Shown: positions 17,694 to 27,573, counted from the stretch's first letter. The stretch: DNA of 64,000 nucleotides from Pelosinus fermentans DSM 17108 (GCF_000271485.2 NZ_AKVN02000001.1:3869501-3933500); one strand, 5' to 3'. Numbers and translations are program-made. Notes: generated by a model not told the origin, from the sequence alone.

Positions 17694-19037
17694 TTGACAG
17701 CATTTAATAAAAAAGACTTTATCGTTATGGCTTTAGGCAATATTATCGGGTCAGGCATCTTTTTGGCCAGCAGCCTTGTAATCGGCGTTGCAGGTATATG
17801 GGCACCTTTTGCCTACCTATTTGGCGGACTCGTTATGATGATGGAAGTATCTTTTATCATTGAGATGACAATCGCAAACCCTGTTTCAGGTTCTTTTAAG
17901 GCACATGCCCAAGAAGTCTTTGGCGAGTGGTGGGGTTTTATGATTGGTTGGATGTTTTGGGTCAGCGGTGTATTAGGAATGGCTGGTGAGGTTACGGCTT
18001 GCGCTATCTTTCTTCGCTTATGGCTGCCTTCGGTTCCGTTATGGGTCTGCAGCCTACTATTTGCCTTAGGAATTACGCTGTTAAATTTCAATGATGTGAA
18101 AGGCTTAAGTAAAATTGAATTAGGGCTTGCTATTACAAAAGTAGCTACCCTCGTGATATTTGTTATTATGGGCTTTACGGTTATAGCAGGTATTTCCATC
18201 GGAGATGCCAACACAGAATTTATGCCCTTCCAATCCCTCCTTCAAGCTCCCTTAGAAGGATTCTCAGGTATGCTGGGTGCTATGCTCCTTATTTTATTTG
18301 CTTATACAGGAACAGGTATTATTGGAATCGCTGCGGTAGAAACAGAAAAGCCGGAAAAAACCGTCCCTCCAGCAGCTAAATTTATCACTATTTCAGTAAC
18401 GCTGCTCTATACTCTATCGGCTTTTCTGATTATTTCCTTGCTGCCTTTAGATTTATTGGATGAAACCATCAGTCCCTTTGTACAGCTATTTACGATTTTT
18501 AAAATTCCCTATGCAGGGGATCTTGTAAACTTCATTCTTTTAACCGCTGGGGTTTCTGCTCTTAATTCTCAGGTTTATTCCTCCTCCCGTATGCTGTTCT
18601 CTTTAGCCAAAGAAAACCAAGCACCCCAGATCGCCAAATATCAAAATAGTAAGGGGGTTCCCATCGCAGCGGTTACGATTAGTGGCGTTGTGCTGTTATG
18701 CGGAGCCATACTCTCTTATTATCTGCCTGATAAAATATTTATTTATACCGTCAGTGCCAGCGGATTCCTGGCACTTATCAATTGGATGAGCGTATCCGCT
18801 ACCCATTATTATTATCGCAAGAAAATCCTTGCCAAAAGTCCAGAGAAATTAAAATATAAGGCTCCCTTTTATCCCTATCTCTCTTGGATTTGTTTTTTTA
18901 TTATCTTCGTTTCGATCCTTTCCACTCCTTTGTATCCAGATCAGCTGCCAGGTCTGTACTCAGGTTTACTGCTCATGTTACTCATTAGTATTGCCTATTT
19001 GATCCGCAATCTGTGGATCAATAAAAAAGATCGTTAA
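17694..19037 (+). CDS. APC-family amino acid permease
   Basis: A 447-residue transporter with about twelve membrane helices. The first helix has the substrate-binding signature ALGNIIGSGIFLASSLV, typical of the APC superfamily, and helix 6 carries LFAYTGTGIIGIAAVETEKPEKTVP. It probably imports or exchanges an amino acid using an ion gradient. The start is TTG 17694 behind CAGGAGG. A terminator-like hairpin precedes it. Family certain, substrate unknown. Confidence 0.9.
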   Translation: MTAFNKKDFIVMALGNIIGSGIFLASSLVIGVAGIWAPFAYLFGGLVMMMEVSFIIEMTIANPVSGSFKAHAQEVFGEWWGFMIGWMFWVSGVLGMAGEVTACAIFLRLWLPSVPLWVCSLLFALGITLLNFNDVKGLSKIELGLAITKVATLVIFVIMGFTVIAGISIGDANTEFMPFQSLLQAPLEGFSGMLGAMLLILFAYTGTGIIGIAAVETEKPEKTVPPAAKFITISVTLLYTLSAFLIISLLPLDLLDETISPFVQLFTIFKIPYAGDLVNFILLTAGVSALNSQVYSSSRMLFSLAKENQAPQIAKYQNSKGVPIAAVTISGVVLLCGAILSYYLPDKIFIYTVSASGFLALINWMSVSATHYYYRKKILAKSPEKLKYKAPFYPYLSWICFFIIFVSILSTPLYPDQLPGLYSGLLLMLLISIAYLIRNLWINKKDR

Positions 19038-19172
19038 TTATTGCATATTCTCTATAATAAAAAGATAAACTCAATTATAATATAACTATATTAACAGAAA
19101 ATTACGTCATATTTTCAATCCGAAACAACCTACAGATCTAATGAGTAAAACACATAATAATGAGGTGATGGT

Positions 19173-20966
19173 ATTAAAGCGATAGCAGAAACGTTCTATG
19201 TTCGTGATATGTACTGTATAACCTGCGAGAACCGAATTGAAAAAGCTGTAACTAAAGTTGCCGGCGTAATTAAGGTGAAAGCCAGTTATGAAGAAAATAA
19301 GGTATATGTCGAATATGATTCCCTCCTTACCAGCCAGGCAGTCATCAATGAAGCAATTCTATCTGCAGGTTACTTCGTTGGAAAAAAACAGGCATCAAAT
19401 CCTATAAAGCCGATACTGGGTATCTCCCTTATCTTCTTAGCGATTCTTCTCTTAGGGCAGAATGTCAGTGAATTTGACATGAGTTCTAAGTTAAAGGGTG
19501 AAGTTACATATTTCGTTTTATTTATCATTGGTATTTTTACCTCTTTTCATTGTATCGGTATGTGCGGCGGGATTATGTTATCACAAATTCTATCAAGCAG
19601 TACAAACCATAAAGCCCAATCCTTTCTCCCTTCCTTACATTATAATATGGGGCGAGTACTTGGCTATACGGCACTTGGCGGAATAGTCGGCGCACTTGGA
19701 TCGGTCCTTTCTTTATCGATAGGGTTTATGGCTGGTATTTCTATCTTCGCCGGTATTTTTATGATGATTATGGGTCTTAACATGGCGGGATTAAATCTAT
19801 TTCGCAGCTACCTAAGAATACCACTGCCTGCCTTTTCTATTATGCCAAAGGCCAAAACCCCTTTTGCAGTGGGAATCCTAAATGGCCTCATGCCTTGCGG
19901 TCCTTTGCAAACGATGCAGCTTTATGCCTTAGGCACAGGCAGCGCAATACTCGGAGCCTCCTCGATGCTGGTTTTTTCCTTAGGTACTGTACCATTGATG
20001 CTGTCTTTTGGCAGTATCTCCGGTTTTTTCAGTAAGAACTCGACGAAGCGGATTCTAAAATTAAGCGGTGTGTTGGTCATTGTTTTAGGAATGATCATGA
20101 CCAATCGCGGCTTAGCAATCGCAGGTTTCAATCTTCCACTTTTTAATTTACCTGCCCAAAGCAGGAGCGGAACTTCGATGGCAGCAAAAGCACAACTTGA
20201 AAATGGCATTCAAACGTTACGCATGTCTGCAAGCAATCAGGGCTATGCCCCTAATGTTCTCTATGTACAAAAAGGCGTACCTGTAAAATGGATTATTACC
20301 GGAGAGCAAATTAATTCATGTAATAATGAAGTCATTGTGCCTTCCTTGCAAATTAAGAAAAAACTACTTCCCGGGGAAAATATCATTGAATTCACTCCTC
20401 AGGATCAGGACCTGCCATTCAGCTGCTGGATGGGCATGATTCGAGGGCTGATTAAAGTTGTCGATGATGTAAATGCAGTGGACGTGGCTAAGGATACAAC
20501 AGCTATTCCTGCTGGAAGTGGCTGCTGCAGCACAAATGGATCTTCCTCATGCTGCAGTAAACCACCTCAAGATAGTATCTATGGTGATGATCTCAGCAAA
20601 GTACCAACGGAAAAAATAATTCATAGAGCCACTCTACAAAATAAACTGCAAACCATAAATATAAAGGGAATCGGCTACGAATTTGATCCCTTAATTATGG
20701 TTTTAGCAGCGGAAACCACAGCAAAAATGACCATTGATCTAACGAAGTTTGATGACCCTGAAGGTACTTGGGATATCGTTGATTATCAGGAAAAGAAAAT
20801 CATTGCATCATTCGAAGGGAAAAAGGGAATTGTGGAAGTAACATTCAATCCTCCATCACTTGGCACCTTCGGCGTCTACAAAAATCGACAAGCAACTAGT
20901 ATTATTGAAGTAGTCGAAGAACTTGAAAAGACAAATATTGAGAAAATTAGAGCAAAATTCCTATAG
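19173..20966 (+). CDS. HMA domain / sulfite-exporter-like membrane domain / cupredoxin fusion protein
   Basis: About 597 residues. Order of parts: a heavy-metal-associated domain (FYVRDMYCITCENRIEKAV, Cys pair CITC); a six-helix TauE/SafE or DsbD-like membrane domain with FHCIGMCGGIM and the paired NGLMPCGPLQTMQLYA; then an exported cupredoxin-like domain (APNVLYVQKGVPVKW through PFSCWMGMIRGLIKV); and a Cys-rich linker, GSGCCSTNGSSSCCSKP. This layout fits copper handling across the membrane. The first ATG (19209) would cut off the first HMA strand. In-frame ATT 19173 with GAGGTG upstream, or a one-base shift joining ATG 19168, restores it. Architecture clear, start uncertain. Confidence 0.8.
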   Translation: MKAIAETFYVRDMYCITCENRIEKAVTKVAGVIKVKASYEENKVYVEYDSLLTSQAVINEAILSAGYFVGKKQASNPIKPILGISLIFLAILLLGQNVSEFDMSSKLKGEVTYFVLFIIGIFTSFHCIGMCGGIMLSQILSSSTNHKAQSFLPSLHYNMGRVLGYTALGGIVGALGSVLSLSIGFMAGISIFAGIFMMIMGLNMAGLNLFRSYLRIPLPAFSIMPKAKTPFAVGILNGLMPCGPLQTMQLYALGTGSAILGASSMLVFSLGTVPLMLSFGSISGFFSKNSTKRILKLSGVLVIVLGMIMTNRGLAIAGFNLPLFNLPAQSRSGTSMAAKAQLENGIQTLRMSASNQGYAPNVLYVQKGVPVKWIITGEQINSCNNEVIVPSLQIKKKLLPGENIIEFTPQDQDLPFSCWMGMIRGLIKVVDDVNAVDVAKDTTAIPAGSGCCSTNGSSSCCSKPPQDSIYGDDLSKVPTEKIIHRATLQNKLQTINIKGIGYEFDPLIMVLAAETTAKMTIDLTKFDDPEGTWDIVDYQEKKIIASFEGKKGIVEVTFNPPSLGTFGVYKNRQATSIIEVVEELEKTNIEKIRAKFL

Positions 20967-21002
20967 AAAACTAGACAGGATAAAAGAATCTGATACGAAA
21001 TC

Positions 21003-21107
21003 GAACCACAAAGACGCAAAGGACACAACAGGGTTTGTGTGTTGCATTGCGAGCAGAGTTAAGCAATCCTCTTAGTCAGTAGGATTGCTTCGCTCTGCTC
21101 GCAATGA
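21003..21107. repeat. dispersed-repeat block with long GCAATGAC-type hairpin
   Basis: A one-arm remnant of the AACCGCAGAGACGCAAAG family (21003-21027) is followed by a long hairpin (21046-21107). Arms CATTGCGAGCAGAG/CTCTGCTCGCAATG and an inner GCAATCCT/AGGATTGC stem flank a 10-base loop. The tail of the 290-bp repeats (GTTGCGAGC...GGCAATGAC) belongs to the same type. Confidence 0.7.
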
Positions 21108-21120
21108 CGGATCTATGCTA

Positions 21121-21182
21121 AAATAAAGGAGCAGTTTTGCTAGGATTCCTTTGGAACCTCAGCAAAACTGCTCCTTTATTTT
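21121..21182 (+). terminator. terminator of the HMA/cupredoxin fusion gene
   Basis: AAATAAAGGAGCAGTTTTGC ... GCAAAACTGCTCCTTTATTT is a 20-bp stem with T-rich flank. It sits between the fusion gene and the sensor kinase gene. Confidence 0.85.
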
Positions 21183-21347
21183 GCTTTAAACTATTATACA
21201 TAACGAAAAAGGATTTTGCCATTTATTGGCGAAGTAAAATTACTAATCAAGAAAATTTGTACATTTCTAGAAAAACGTGGAAATAATTGTAGAAATTTGT
21301 AGAATTATCTTCATGTATTGAAAATGTGCATTAGAGGTGCCAAAACA

Positions 21348-22781
21348 GTGAAAAAAATAAACCTAACAACAAAGCTTAATTTTAAAATCATTTGTGTTGT
21401 TTTGTTGCTCATGATCACTGTTACCGTTCATAATCTTTGGCTGTCTTTGCAAGAAGAAAATGAGAAAAATGCCCTGTGGCTTGTATCTATTACTGATTTT
21501 CTTATTCAAAAAAAACCTGAAGGTTCTTTTAGTGATATTGCCGCTAACCATGGTGCCCTTCAATCAACTCAGCAAGAAATTATGACCATAAATCATGAAC
21601 TTCAACCTGTCTTACAATCTGTACTCGTACCATCCAATATCATAAAATTCGGTTTTTATTCTCTGAAACACGAAAGTATTGTAGCCATTGGTCCCCATTC
21701 TGATGTTTCCATATTATTGGGAATCGATGGGAAACCCTTTAAGAAGGTTTTTTACACTGATACAGAAAAATTCATAGAACGAAAAAATTCACTAGTATGG
21801 CATGGTGCCAACACGCTCATTCATGTTAGACCAGTCACAGATCGTAATGGCAACATTATCGGTCATGCTTTCGCTGCAATCAATCAAGATGCTGTAAATG
21901 CAGCCATGTGTAAGCGAACGGTAAATACTCTAGGGGCAGCCGTTTTTATGCTATTGGTATGTATTGTAATTTTTCGTGAACTCTTCAATAAGTTGAAAAA
22001 GGATATGCAGCTATTTGCTGAAGGAATTCTGCATGGATGCACTAGTGACTTTAATAGTGAATTAGCCGAATTTACTCCTATATTAAAATATATCAGTGAG
22101 CAAACAGAGAAGATGACTCGTCTCGATCGCTTGAATATTATTGGCGAAATGGCGGCAGGTATTGCTCATGAAGTACGAAACCCCATGACGACAGTAAGAG
22201 GTTTACTACAGTTTATGGGAAATAAGCAAGAGTTCGCTAACCAGAAGGAAAAGTTTAGTCTAATGATCGATGAAATTGATCGCGCAAATAAGATTATTAC
22301 AGAATTCCTAGCCCTGGCCAAAAATAGAGCCATGAATTTCTCGGAAAATAACTTAAATGATATTATTTGCGATATTTATCCTTTAATACAGGCAGATGCT
22401 TTACGCAATAATAGTGATATTAAAATTTCTCTAGGTGACATTCCACTTCTGTTTTTAGATCAGGACAGTATCCACCAGTTGATTTTCAACATGGTTCGGA
22501 ATGGATTAGATGCCATGCCTGCCGGTGGTTTAATCCACATCAGCACCAAACAGAATGAGCAGCAAAACGTAGTCTTATCCATAAAAGATCATGGTCTTGG
22601 TATACCAAAAGAAGATATAGATAAACTGGGAACACCCTTTTTTACTACAAAAGATCATGGAACGGGCTTAGGACTAGCCGTTTGCTACCGTATCGTACAT
22701 CGCCATGCAGCAACCCTTTCCATTACTAGCGAACTGGAAGAAGGTACTACCTTTACAATTGAATTTCAATCCATTTTATAA
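21348..22781 (+). CDS. membrane sensor histidine kinase
   Basis: A 477-residue kinase with a first membrane helix near residues 10-30, an extracytoplasmic sensing domain of about 160 residues, a second helix (AAVFMLLVCIVIF), and a HisKA domain with EMAAGIAHEVRNPMTTVRGLL. The ATPase domain has NGLDAMPAGG, DHGLGIP and HGTGLGLAVCYRIV. The N-terminal GTG at 21348 has GAGGTG eight bases upstream. There is no response regulator beside it. It precedes a tricarboxylate transporter operon by 60 bp in the same direction and may sense its substrate or feed a distant regulator such as Spo0A or Spo0F. That link is inferred. Confidence 0.88.
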   Translation: MKKINLTTKLNFKIICVVLLLMITVTVHNLWLSLQEENEKNALWLVSITDFLIQKKPEGSFSDIAANHGALQSTQQEIMTINHELQPVLQSVLVPSNIIKFGFYSLKHESIVAIGPHSDVSILLGIDGKPFKKVFYTDTEKFIERKNSLVWHGANTLIHVRPVTDRNGNIIGHAFAAINQDAVNAAMCKRTVNTLGAAVFMLLVCIVIFRELFNKLKKDMQLFAEGILHGCTSDFNSELAEFTPILKYISEQTEKMTRLDRLNIIGEMAAGIAHEVRNPMTTVRGLLQFMGNKQEFANQKEKFSLMIDEIDRANKIITEFLALAKNRAMNFSENNLNDIICDIYPLIQADALRNNSDIKISLGDIPLLFLDQDSIHQLIFNMVRNGLDAMPAGGLIHISTKQNEQQNVVLSIKDHGLGIPKEDIDKLGTPFFTTKDHGTGLGLAVCYRIVHRHAATLSITSELEEGTTFTIEFQSIL

Positions 22782-22840
22782 AATACTGTATCTTCTAAAA
22801 TAATACCAGTATAAGCATTATCAAAATAAAGGTGGTAAGC

Positions 22841-23260
22841 ATGATTGAGAAAATAATTTCTCTGCTATTTTTGATTAGCAGCTTAACGTATTTGTACTGG
22901 GCACAAGAATTCACTTTCGGGACTCTTAGCTCGCCTAAATCTGGATTCTTGCCAAATCTAGCGGGAGTCACTGCTTTGCTATTATCTTTGCTTCTCATTT
23001 TTCGCCAATTTCAATCAAAAAAGACTACCAATAAAGAAGCCGTAAACTGGATAAAATTTTTATTTATCCTTATTGGTTTGATGTTTTATCTGATGATCTT
23101 AACTATTGTCGGCTATTTCGTTGCAACCTTTCTATTCCTATTTTATTTATTTAAGTTAGCTGACACATCAGGCTGGAGGGTTCCCTTAGCGATTTCCTTT
23201 TGTGCCTCTTCTGCATTTCATCTATTATTCACCTATTATTTAAGAGTCGCATTACCATAG
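22841..23260 (+). CDS. tctB: tripartite tricarboxylate transporter small membrane subunit TctB
   Basis: A 139-residue protein with four membrane helices of the TctB family. It starts ATG 22841 just after AAAGGTGG. The conserved early segment AQEFTFGTLSSPKSGFLPNLAG is present. With TctA it forms the membrane part of a secondary, binding-protein-dependent carboxylate importer. The large subunit gene follows after 16 bp. Confidence 0.85.
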   Translation: MIEKIISLLFLISSLTYLYWAQEFTFGTLSSPKSGFLPNLAGVTALLLSLLLIFRQFQSKKTTNKEAVNWIKFLFILIGLMFYLMILTIVGYFVATFLFLFYLFKLADTSGWRVPLAISFCASSAFHLLFTYYLRVALP

Positions 23261-23276
23261 AATTGGAGGTAAGGAA

Positions 23277-24788
23277 TTGGATATCTTGAACCTGCTGCTC
23301 CAAGGAGTTTCCGTAAGTATTCTTCCAGCAAATTTATTATCTTGTATCATTGGAGTTTTAATTGGCACATTAGTAGGTGTATTGCCAGGAATTGATACTG
23401 TTAGTGCCATTGCCTTACTACTCCCTTTTAGCTACGGTATGGACAGCACTGCCGCACTCATTATGTTTGCAGGGATCTATTATGGCTCTAAATACGGAGG
23501 CTCTACCACTTCTATCTTAATCAACGTACCTGGAGAGGCAGCTTCCGTGGTTACTTGCTTAGACGGCTATCCTATGGGGCAAAAGGGACGGGCTGGAGCA
23601 GCGTTAGCCATTTCTGCTATTGGTTCTTTTATCGCTGGCACCATCGGTCTTATCGGACTCACCTTGCTAGCTCCGCCGTTAGCTCAGGCTGCCCTGGCCT
23701 TTGGACCACCTGAATATTTTTCCCTTGCCCTAGTCGGCTTAATCCTATTATCCAAACTAACTGGAACTTCTACACTTAAATCTGCTCTCATGGCTGTCAT
23801 CGGTATCATGCTAAGTACCATCGGACTAGACAGCTTGTCTGGCATCAGCCGTTTTACCTTTGGCATTGATGAATTAGACCGAGGTTTCGACTTATCCATT
23901 ATAGCCATGGGACTCTTTGGTATTGGAGAAATTCTAACGGCTATGACTCATGCTGATGCGAAACCAGATATCCCTTCCGTAAAATTTCGCGATTTATATC
24001 CTACGAAAGAAGAATGGCAGCGTTCTATAACTCCTATGTTTCGCGGAGGGATTGTCGGTTTTCTGGTAGGTTTATTACCGGGTCCTGCAGCAACCATATC
24101 GAGTTTCATATCTTATGGGCTGGAAAAGCGCTACAGTAAACATCCTGAGGAGTTTGGCCACGGTGCTATCGAGGGAGTCGCAGGTCCAGAAGCGGCCAAT
24201 AACTCAGCTATTTCGGCTACAATGATACCCTTACTCTCTTTAGGGCTGCCCTTTTGCGGAGCAACTGCAATTTTACTCAGTGGCTTTATGATTCATGGCA
24301 TTACTCCCGGTCCATCATTAATAACCGAACGACCTGAGCTTTTTTGGGGACTTATTGCCAGTATGTATATAGGCAACGTCCTTTTATTAATCATTAATTT
24401 ACCTCTTATCGGAGTTTTCGTTCAATTGCTTAAAACTCCGCTCAATATCCTTATGCCTTTAGTGGCAGTAGTCACCCTCACCGGTGCCTACTCCATTAAT
24501 AACAGCATGTTTGATTTGCTATGGGTCATTTTTTTCGGCATTATGGGATTCTTGCTGCAACGTTCAGGTTTTGAACCAAGTCCTTTGATCATCGGCTTAG
24601 TGTTAGGACCAGAATTAGAACGAGGATTGACCCAAGGGTTAATCATTTGCAATGGCAGTATATGGGCATTGATTACCCGCCCACTTGCAGCCGCCATTCT
24701 ATCTCTAGGAGCGATTGTTATTTTGTATAACTTCGTTACATGGTTTACCAGACGCAATCACAAGAGAAAGGAGTTAGATGTTAACTAA
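23277..24788 (+). CDS. tctA: tripartite tricarboxylate transporter large membrane subunit TctA
   Basis: A 503-residue, roughly twelve-helix TctA permease. Family motifs are GVLPGIDTVSAIALLLPFSYGMD, YYGSKYGGSTTSILINVPGEAASVVTCLDGYPM and a second GLLPGPAATISSF. It moves citrate or another carboxylate using an ion gradient, with TctB and a TctC binding protein. The start TTG 23277 follows GGAGGTAAGGAA. It is the third gene of the kinase-tctB-tctA-tctC-tctC run. Confidence 0.93.
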   Translation: MDILNLLLQGVSVSILPANLLSCIIGVLIGTLVGVLPGIDTVSAIALLLPFSYGMDSTAALIMFAGIYYGSKYGGSTTSILINVPGEAASVVTCLDGYPMGQKGRAGAALAISAIGSFIAGTIGLIGLTLLAPPLAQAALAFGPPEYFSLALVGLILLSKLTGTSTLKSALMAVIGIMLSTIGLDSLSGISRFTFGIDELDRGFDLSIIAMGLFGIGEILTAMTHADAKPDIPSVKFRDLYPTKEEWQRSITPMFRGGIVGFLVGLLPGPAATISSFISYGLEKRYSKHPEEFGHGAIEGVAGPEAANNSAISATMIPLLSLGLPFCGATAILLSGFMIHGITPGPSLITERPELFWGLIASMYIGNVLLLIINLPLIGVFVQLLKTPLNILMPLVAVVTLTGAYSINNSMFDLLWVIFFGIMGFLLQRSGFEPSPLIIGLVLGPELERGLTQGLIICNGSIWALITRPLAAAILSLGAIVILYNFVTWFTRRNHKRKELDVN

Positions 24789-24808
24789 TACATAAAGGAG
24801 AGGATGTC

Positions 24809-25828
24809 GTGAGAAGAAAAACATTGATTTCTTTGCTTACATGTCTATTGGTTTTTTCAATCATAATAGGAGGTTGTACGAGTATGGAAAACAAAGTGGT
24901 TCCTGCAGCTACCAAATACCCAGAAAAACCCATCACCCTGATTGTTCCCTTTGGAGTTGGGGGTGGAATAGATCTCGTCGCTCGTACAGTAGAAAAATCA
25001 GCCTCTACGCATTTAGGACAACCCTTGGTAGTAGTTAACAAGCCAGGAGGAACTGGCACAATTGGATGGAATGAGGTAGCTGGTGCTCCTCCAGATGGTT
25101 ATACTCTTGCAATGACAGGAATTGAAATCATATTGCAGCCATTGTATGGTACAACCAAGTATCATTATCCAAGTGCGTTGGAGCCAATTGCGCAGATTAC
25201 TGAATTATCCTTAATTATGGCAGTCCAATCCAATCAACCTTGGAATAGTCTTGAAGATTTAATTGCTTATGCAAAAAATCACCCGGGAGAAATAAAATTT
25301 GGTCACCCTGGTATAGGTGGCATAAACCATGTACTTGGAGAAACATTTGCAAAAGCCGCCAATATTCAATTAGAGCAAGTACCTTTCCAGAGTGGTGCAG
25401 AAGCAATGTCAAGCTTATTAGGCGGTCATATCCAGGTTGTTTTCCTCAACCCAGCAGCAGTGAAAGAACAATTAAGAAGCGGAAAGGTAAAAGCACTAGC
25501 ATTGGGAGGCGAAAAGCGGCTAACTGACCCAGTCTTTACAAATATACCTACCTTTAGGGAACAAGGCTTAGATGTAGTTTGTAATAGCTGGAATGGAATC
25601 GCCGCACCTAAGGGACTACCTGATGACGTAAAAAAGAAATTGAGCGAAGGAATAAAAAAAGTAATTGACGATCCAGAATTTCAAAAGAATATGGAGAATT
25701 TAGGATTACAAATTACTTATCTTGGGCCAGAGGAATCCGGGAAAAAATGGCTGATAGATAGTCAAAGGTTAACTAAAACGGTACAAGAAACCGGTATTGC
25801 TGAAAAGATTAAAACACAGAAAAAATAA
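24809..25828 (+). CDS. tctC: tricarboxylate-binding lipoprotein TctC (first copy)
   Basis: A 339-residue TctC/Bug-family binding protein. A lipoprotein signal ends IIGGC (C23). The mature part shows the family blocks YPEKPITLIVPFGVGGGIDLVAR, VVVNKPGGTGTIGWNEVAG and FGHPGIGGINHVLGETFAK, where a bound carboxylate is held. It starts GTG 24809. It is about 70 percent similar by eye to the next gene, so this is a tandem duplication whose two products may give different ligand ranges to one TctAB channel. Confidence 0.92.
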   Translation: MRRKTLISLLTCLLVFSIIIGGCTSMENKVVPAATKYPEKPITLIVPFGVGGGIDLVARTVEKSASTHLGQPLVVVNKPGGTGTIGWNEVAGAPPDGYTLAMTGIEIILQPLYGTTKYHYPSALEPIAQITELSLIMAVQSNQPWNSLEDLIAYAKNHPGEIKFGHPGIGGINHVLGETFAKAANIQLEQVPFQSGAEAMSSLLGGHIQVVFLNPAAVKEQLRSGKVKALALGGEKRLTDPVFTNIPTFREQGLDVVCNSWNGIAAPKGLPDDVKKKLSEGIKKVIDDPEFQKNMENLGLQITYLGPEESGKKWLIDSQRLTKTVQETGIAEKIKTQKK

Positions 25829-25888
25829 TTTGAGTCATTCCTCTTTTAAACTTTGTATAACATGATAACAACAATAGGAGGTCATGAA

Positions 25889-26905
25889 GTGCCAAAAAAA
25901 TCTTTCATATTATTTGTATCTTGCCTATTAAGTATTTTAATATTAGGAGGTTGTACGAGTATGGAAAACAAAACGGCAACTACAGCAAAGATATATCCTG
26001 ATAAACCTATTACTTTGATTGTTCCCTTCGGTGTCGGTGGTGGCATGGATTTAGTAGCCCGTTTACTGGAAAAAAGCGCACCCGTTAATTTAGGACAACC
26101 CTTAATTATTATTAATAAACCAGGAGGAGCAGGTACGATTGGATGGAATGAATTGGCAAGTGCAAGTCCCGACGGCTATACTCTTGGTATGACAGGTGTA
26201 GAAGTAATATTACAGCCTCTATATGGAACAACCAAATATAATTATCCTACTGCTTTAGATCCCCTTGTACATATTGCAGATTTATCAATGGTAATGGTGG
26301 TTAAAGCTGAAGGACCTTTACAAAACATCATTGATCTAATTTCTTATGCGAAGCAGCACCCAGGAGAAATCAAATTTGGACATGGCGGTATGGGCACAAT
26401 AGGTCATGTCACTGGGGAAACCTTTGCTAAAGCTGCTAATATTCAAATTGAACAAGTCCCTTATCAAAGTGCAGCCGAAGCAATGGCAAGTTTGCTAGGT
26501 GGACACATTCAAGTTGCCTTTCTTAACCCGGCATCTGTTAAAGAACAGCTGAAAAATGGAATGGTCAAAGTCTTGGCTGTGGCAAGTGAGCAACGACTAG
26601 ATGAACCAGATTTTATAAATGTTCCTACGTTTAAAGAACAGAATTTAGACGTTGTATGTACTAACTGGTATGGGATAGCCGCCCCTAAAGATTTACCAGA
26701 TGAAGCCAAGATAAAATTAACTCAAGGATTGAAAGCAATGATTAATGATCCTGAGTTTGTAAAAAACATGAAAAATCTTGGTTTAAAGGTAACTTATTTA
26801 GGTCCTAAAGAATCACAAGAGAAATGGTTAACAGAACGACAAAAATTATCTAAAACGGTACAAGAAACCGGTATTGCTGAAAAGATCAAAGCACAAAAGA
26901 AATAG
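25889..26905 (+). CDS. tctC: tricarboxylate-binding lipoprotein TctC (second copy)
   Basis: A 338-residue paralogue of the preceding gene. Lipobox LGGC (C22). Blocks YPDKPITLIVPFGVGGGMDLVAR, IINKPGGAGTIGWNELAS and FGHGGMGTIGHVTGETFAK. The start GTG 25889 is preceded by AGGAGG with seven-base spacing, which is better than the upstream ATG at 25853. Both products end with the identical segment KTVQETGIAEKIK, which shows recent duplication. Last gene of the operon, followed by a terminator. Confidence 0.92.
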   Translation: MPKKSFILFVSCLLSILILGGCTSMENKTATTAKIYPDKPITLIVPFGVGGGMDLVARLLEKSAPVNLGQPLIIINKPGGAGTIGWNELASASPDGYTLGMTGVEVILQPLYGTTKYNYPTALDPLVHIADLSMVMVVKAEGPLQNIIDLISYAKQHPGEIKFGHGGMGTIGHVTGETFAKAANIQIEQVPYQSAAEAMASLLGGHIQVAFLNPASVKEQLKNGMVKVLAVASEQRLDEPDFINVPTFKEQNLDVVCTNWYGIAAPKDLPDEAKIKLTQGLKAMINDPEFVKNMKNLGLKVTYLGPKESQEKWLTERQKLSKTVQETGIAEKIKAQKK

Positions 26906-26939
26906 CGTCAACTTATTAACAAGTCACGATTTACTTAAG

Positions 26940-26972
26940 AAAGGTGATGGCTCTTTTACCATCACCTTTTTT
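26940..26972 (+). terminator. terminator of the tripartite transporter operon
   Basis: AAAGGTGATGG ... CCATCACCTTTTTT: an 11-bp stem, 8-base loop and U-tract. Confidence 0.9.
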
Positions 26973-26988
26973 CTATAACTCTATTCTC

Positions 26989-27573
26989 CTACTTTTCTGG
27001 AATTTTTCTCAGTTTCAAACCAACCGAATGTGATTTTTCCAAAGCATGACCAATGCGATAGTACATTCTTTCCGGCGCACTAAAGATAAACGGATTTACT
27101 TTTTCTAACGTTGGTACTCCTTTTTCATCAAGCACATGTTCTTCTGCCTTTACATCTACAATTTCTCCGATAAACTGTGTGTGCATGCCAAGTTCGATTG
27201 CTTGTAATAACTTACATTCTAATATTAAAGGAAATTCCTGCACATAAGGAGCATCCACAAGATCACTTTTAACAACGGTTAACTTTGCAACTGAAAATTT
27301 ATCTGAATTTTTTCCGCTGGCTATCCCTACATAATCCGTTTCAACTAAATGAATGCTGGAGGGTATACTGATGGTAAATGCTTGGTGATTTAAAATGTTT
27401 TGATATGTAGCCCGCGGTTTCTGTAAGGATACTGCCACACACGGCGGAGCGGAGCAACAAATACCGCCCCAAGCAGCTGTCATGATATTAGGCTCACCAC
27501 CTTCGCCATAAGAACCCACTACCCACACGGGAGATGGCATAGCGAACGTATTTGCACCTAATGACTTTTTCAT
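26989..27573 (-). CDS. flavin reductase domain (flavoredoxin-like) FMN protein
   Basis: A 194-residue FMN-binding split-barrel protein. It has the family opening NTFAMPSPVWVVGSYGEGGEPNIMTAAWGGICCSAPPCVAVSLQ and a central FTISIPSSIHLVETDYVGIASGKNSDKF. Related proteins are flavoredoxins and NADH:FMN oxidoreductases of anaerobes. It is divergent from an HxlR regulator 168 bp away, which probably controls it. It ends against the terminator of the transporter operon. Confidence 0.85.
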   Translation of the reverse strand: MKKSLGANTFAMPSPVWVVGSYGEGGEPNIMTAAWGGICCSAPPCVAVSLQKPRATYQNILNHQAFTISIPSSIHLVETDYVGIASGKNSDKFSVAKLTVVKSDLVDAPYVQEFPLILECKLLQAIELGMHTQFIGEIVDVKAEEHVLDEKGVPTLEKVNPFIFSAPERMYYRIGHALEKSHSVGLKLRKIPEK

